Positions 61,272-64,000 of a DNA stretch of 64,000 nucleotides are shown one piece after another (the first letter of the stretch is position 1; the number at the start of each line of letters is the position of its first letter). The translations under genes were made by a program, and so were the position numbers. The stretch is from assembly GCF_003058165.1 (NCBI RefSeq), contig NZ_QBUC01000005.1:124001-188000 (forward strand). The letters are read 5' to 3'. This DNA is from Paenisporosarcina sp. OV554. GTDB lineage: Bacteria > Bacillota > Bacilli > Bacillales_A > Planococcaceae. The notes beneath the pieces were generated by a model. It searched no databases. It worked only from the letters and a program-made list of their open reading frames with translations, and had not been told where the DNA came from.

Positions 61272-62138
61272 CTAATTTTTAAAAAGCATTTTCAATAAAA
61301 ACCCTTTGATTCCAAGCTTATAAGCAACAGGTAATTGTAGAAATTCACTCGTCACATTTTGCATAGCCTGTGAAGCATGGCAGTTTGGAAATGCCAGTAA
61401 AAACGGGACTTGTTTTTTTACTGCATTGGGCACATTTACGTCGCTTGGAATAAAGCCTAATGTCCCAATCTGTTTATTTAAAAACTGCTCAGTCACTTTT
61501 TTAAAGTTATCCGCTGTTTGTTTTCCTTCTTTTTCACTGGTGCATTGGTTAATAATCAATTTCATATGTACGTTTTGATCTTTTGCATGAACCATTTTCA
61601 CAATAGAATAAGCATCTGTGATTGAAGTAGGCTCTGGAGTTGTCACTAAAATGACGTCATCAGCTGCTAGTATAAATCGTAAATTTTCATAAGATAACCC
61701 TGCACCTGTGTCCAAGATAATGTAATCCACAGTTCCTTGAATCGTACTTAACTCTGTAAAAAATTTGTTCATTTTCGTTTCATCTAACCGAAACATATCA
61801 TTAAATCCTGTACCGCCAGATATAAATAACAACCCATTTGGCCCTTCTTCGATAATCTCCCAAATAGATAAATCCTTTTCTATCATCGAGGCAATGGACT
61901 CTTTGTTAGATCTCCCTAATAACACATCCACATTGGCAAATCCTAAGTCAACGTCAAAGATTAACACTTTTTTGTTTTGTTGAACTAGGCTTAACGCGAA
62001 ATTTATTGCGAAGTTTGATTTTCCAACTCCACCTTTACCACTTGTGACAGCAATAATTCGGGTTTGTCTTCGCTCTTTTTTAGTTTTCTTTTGCAGAACT
62101 TTATCTCTTAATTGTTTTGCTTGATCAATCATTTTCAT
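61272..62138 (-). CDS. flhG: Flagellar number regulator FlhG (YlxH, MinD-like ATPase)
   Basis: 288 aa (286 if ATG 62132 is used, where GGAG lies 9 nt upstream). Deviant Walker A SGKGGVGKSNFAINFA (about residues 33-48), Walker B VDYIILDTGAG (about 132-142) and the switch I DVDLGFANVDVLLG define the MinD/ParA class. FlhG activates the FlhF GTPase and patterns flagella. It overlaps flhF by 14 bases. In B. subtilis the gene is ylxH. Confidence 0.92.
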   Translation of the reverse strand: MKMIDQAKQLRDKVLQKKTKKERRQTRIIAVTSGKGGVGKSNFAINFALSLVQQNKKVLIFDVDLGFANVDVLLGRSNKESIASMIEKDLSIWEIIEEGPNGLLFISGGTGFNDMFRLDETKMNKFFTELSTIQGTVDYIILDTGAGLSYENLRFILAADDVILVTTPEPTSITDAYSIVKMVHAKDQNVHMKLIINQCTSEKEGKQTADNFKKVTEQFLNKQIGTLGFIPSDVNVPNAVKKQVPFLLAFPNCHASQAMQNVTSEFLQLPVAYKLGIKGFLLKMLFKN

Positions 62139-63276
62139 CTTCTCCTAATACGAAGTTCGCTATCATCTCCGGGGTTACCGTAAGAATATCATCTGGAACA
62201 TTTTGGCCATTGGCAATATAACGTATAGGGGTTGAATAATGATAAATCAAATTCAGGATGGCACCTGATGAACTTGTTTCATCTTTTTTTGTCAAAATCA
62301 GCTGGTCCATTACGATCGTTTGGAAATTATCGATGATTTTCTTCATATCCTCGTACTTTGAGGTAAGACTCAACACTAAATTAATTTGGATTTTCTTGTC
62401 CTCAGGCAACATCTGCTTTAGATCATCAATGTACTGTTTTTGTTGATAATTCCTACCTGCCGTGTCCATCAAAATGATATCGCAGTTGCTGAGGTCATCC
62501 ATTGCTACAGTCAGGTCAGCTGAAGATTCCACGACTCGGATCGGTATATTCAAAATCCCTGCATAGATTTTCAATTGCTCCACTGCCGCTATTCGGTAGG
62601 TATCTGATGTGATGAGTCCCACTTTTTTCTCTTCACTCAATAAATAGTGCGCAGCTATTTTAGCGATTGTTGTGGTCTTTCCAACTCCTGTTGGACCAAT
62701 AAAACAAATGATGTCTACCTTTTTTCTGCTCAGCCTTTTTTTATGGGTATTGATTAACTTGATGATTTCTTTACGAGCCAAAGCATGTATTTTGTCTTCC
62801 GTGTAATTGGGATGCTGATCTAAAACTAGCATCAGCTTTCCCAGTAACTCAGATTGAACTTCTTCAGTGATTCCTTGTGCAATTAACTTTTTATTCAACG
62901 ATTTTAATGCATCAGGCATTCGATTCTCATCAATCGCTTGGAACATGAATTGCTTCAAGCTTTTCAATTCACTCATAAGCCCATCGAGATTTTCATCCTT
63001 TTTAACAGATGGATTTTCGGATTCCATTAAAACTGAAACCTCTTCCTTTTGTAAAAATTCGGATTCAGGATTGATGTTTTCATTGCTTCTCTTTTTTTCA
63101 CTTGGTTTTGTTTCAACGGCAGCTATTACCTCAAGTTTTTCTTGTTTAAAAAACCCTAAAAAACCACCAGTTTTGACTTTCTTTGTATTCAAAATAAGAG
63201 CGTCTTCGCCTAAGTCTCTTTTAATCATTGGTATTGCTTGCGTCATATTATTTACAGTATAAGTTTTTAGCCTCAT
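62125..63276 (-). CDS. flhF: Flagellar SRP-like GTPase FlhF
   Basis: 383 aa. The N-terminal B domain with an acidic linker (NINPESEFLQKEEVSVLME) precedes the NG domain. P-loop GPTGVGKTTTIAKIA lies near residue 198, DTAGRNYQQ (G3) near 271, and TKKDET (G4) near 329. It recruits flagellar export parts to the membrane. Its ATG overlaps the flhA stop as TAATG, and its 3' end overlaps flhG, so all three are translationally linked. Confidence 0.93.
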   Translation of the reverse strand: MRLKTYTVNNMTQAIPMIKRDLGEDALILNTKKVKTGGFLGFFKQEKLEVIAAVETKPSEKKRSNENINPESEFLQKEEVSVLMESENPSVKKDENLDGLMSELKSLKQFMFQAIDENRMPDALKSLNKKLIAQGITEEVQSELLGKLMLVLDQHPNYTEDKIHALARKEIIKLINTHKKRLSRKKVDIICFIGPTGVGKTTTIAKIAAHYLLSEEKKVGLITSDTYRIAAVEQLKIYAGILNIPIRVVESSADLTVAMDDLSNCDIILMDTAGRNYQQKQYIDDLKQMLPEDKKIQINLVLSLTSKYEDMKKIIDNFQTIVMDQLILTKKDETSSSGAILNLIYHYSTPIRYIANGQNVPDDILTVTPEMIANFVLGEDEND

Positions 63277-64000
63277 TAGATATTAACCGCCCCGACTGGG
63301 ATTTTAGCTGCCCCTGCTGAGATATTGATTACCCCAACGCTTTGAATTTCTACCTCTGGTTCTAGTTCGTTATATGAGAGTACTGGAAGATCTGGGGCAA
63401 ACCGTTCAATAAACTGCCTCATATACATGCGTATAGCAGGCGAAGTTAAAAGAATCGGTTGAACACCAGATTGTTGCAGTTGTGATGCTTGTTCTTGAAT
63501 CTTTTGAAAGATAGTTTGTGATGTTTCTGGGTCAATCGATAAATAACTACCTTGTTCCGATCGATGGACAGACTCTGCGAATTTCTTCTCGAGACTTGCA
63601 CCTGCCGTAATAACCTGTAAAGGTTCATGTTGAATGGTGTACTGCAAGGTAATTTGTCTAGAAAGAGCTTGTCTCACGTATTCAGTCAGTACATCCGGAT
63701 CCTTCGTTTGTGATGAATAATCTGCTAATGTTTCTAAAATCACAAGTAAATTTCGTATCGATACTTTTTCTTTTAGAAGTTTCATTAAGACTTTTTGTAT
63801 TTCGCCAATTGCCATCATCTGTGGAATTAATTCTTCTATAACTGCCGGTGAGGTTTCACGTACATTTTCAACGAGTGATTTAACCTCTTGTCTGCCAATT
63901 AATTCATGTGCATGGCGCTTAATCACTTCGGTAAGATGTGTGGAGACTACAGAAGGGGGGTCGACAATTGCATAACCTGCTAACTCTGCTTCTTCCTTCA
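63276..64000 (-). CDS. flhA: Flagellar export protein FlhA, C-terminal part (runs off the window)
   Basis: The frame is open to the right edge and encodes the last 241 residues: AELAGYAIVDPPSVVSTHL, LIPQMMAIGEIQKVLMKLLKEKVSIRNL and ILLTSPAIRMYMRQFIE. These are the cytoplasmic domain of FlhA that docks export chaperones. The end is extended: after the usual EIQSVGV the chain adds INISAGAAKIPVGAVNI. The ATG-like start at 63926 in this frame is internal. flhF follows with a TAATG overlap. Confidence 0.92.
   Translation of the reverse strand, partial: KEEAELAGYAIVDPPSVVSTHLTEVIKRHAHELIGRQEVKSLVENVRETSPAVIEELIPQMMAIGEIQKVLMKLLKEKVSIRNLLVILETLADYSSQTKDPDVLTEYVRQALSRQITLQYTIQHEPLQVITAGASLEKKFAESVHRSEQGSYLSIDPETSQTIFQKIQEQASQLQQSGVQPILLTSPAIRMYMRQFIERFAPDLPVLSYNELEPEVEIQSVGVINISAGAAKIPVGAVNI

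Overview
The window is a low-GC Gram-positive chromosome segment. Shine-Dalgarno sites are strong (AAGGAGG-type) and leaders include two T-boxes, a lysine riboswitch and a SigW-type promoter. A YjcZ-type small protein and sporulation-type histidine kinases point to a spore-former, and a flagellar operon closes the window. The gene set (YuaF/FloT, YwbE, YteA, YdaT, YqjF, YebC, FlhF/FlhG/SigD) fits Bacillales, probably Planococcaceae; the family assignment is inference from protein resemblance only. I see no rRNA, tRNA, prophage, insertion sequence or CRISPR array.

Layout. 1-6.3 kb: small metabolic and accessory genes (Dph6-like ligase, P-loop kinase, GNAT, Nudix, HD-GYP) with two internally deleted genes (a GT2-GtrA glycosyltransferase and a HAD hydrolase). 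6.4-8.6 kb: flotillin/NfeD membrane operon behind a SigW-like promoter. 8.7-10.4 kb: PiT phosphate transporter with its DUF47 partner, behind a perfect 18-bp palindrome. 10.4-13.9 kb: pentapeptide protein, DUF3221 protein, AlbA_2/RecG-like regulator, GNAT. 13.9-15.7 kb: T-box plus short prolyl-tRNA synthetase. 16.8-19.9 kb: T-box-led serine operon (class V aminotransferase, then serA). 20-26 kb: Nudix, SDR, carnitine-dehydrogenase-like protein, a large membrane protein, GNAT and PaiB. 26-30 kb: siderophore uptake (lipoprotein, two permeases, FhuF-like reductase) with a Fur-like box. 30-38 kb: LysM-3D cell-wall protein, a frameshifted GAF-STAS gene, OsmC, SDR, and two tandem paralogous PAS histidine kinases with a structured leader between them. 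38-48 kb: MFS/VOC/tautomerase cluster, a Cys-rich MarR regulator with a Cys-tailed flavoprotein, asparagine synthetase, erythromycin-esterase-like protein, YqjF and a MerR-TipAS regulator. 48-57 kb: lysine-riboswitch-controlled permease, YdaT, YjcZ, a candidate structured RNA, YebC, Fhs, a 5'-nucleotidase and DUF2785. 57-64 kb: ZIP transporter, membrane protein, then the leftward flagellar segment flhA-flhF-flhG-(29-codon ORF)-sigD-DUF6115-yaaR-pilZ, in which the cheB-A-W-C-D block found at this place in B. subtilis is absent.

Most unusual signals: three intergenic arrays with an exact 21-bp period (16.6, 46.4 and 47.4 kb) built on two different core sequences; a roughly 280-nt promoter-to-terminator structured RNA candidate at 51.2-51.5 kb; a leader with overlapping stems before one kinase; a shared TTGCA-TTT-TGCAA operator joining a Cys-rich MarR protein to a Cys-tailed flavoprotein; and several genes caught decaying or with odd starts (ATT in paiB, a frameshift in GAF-STAS, remnants of pepE, HAD and GT2-GtrA).
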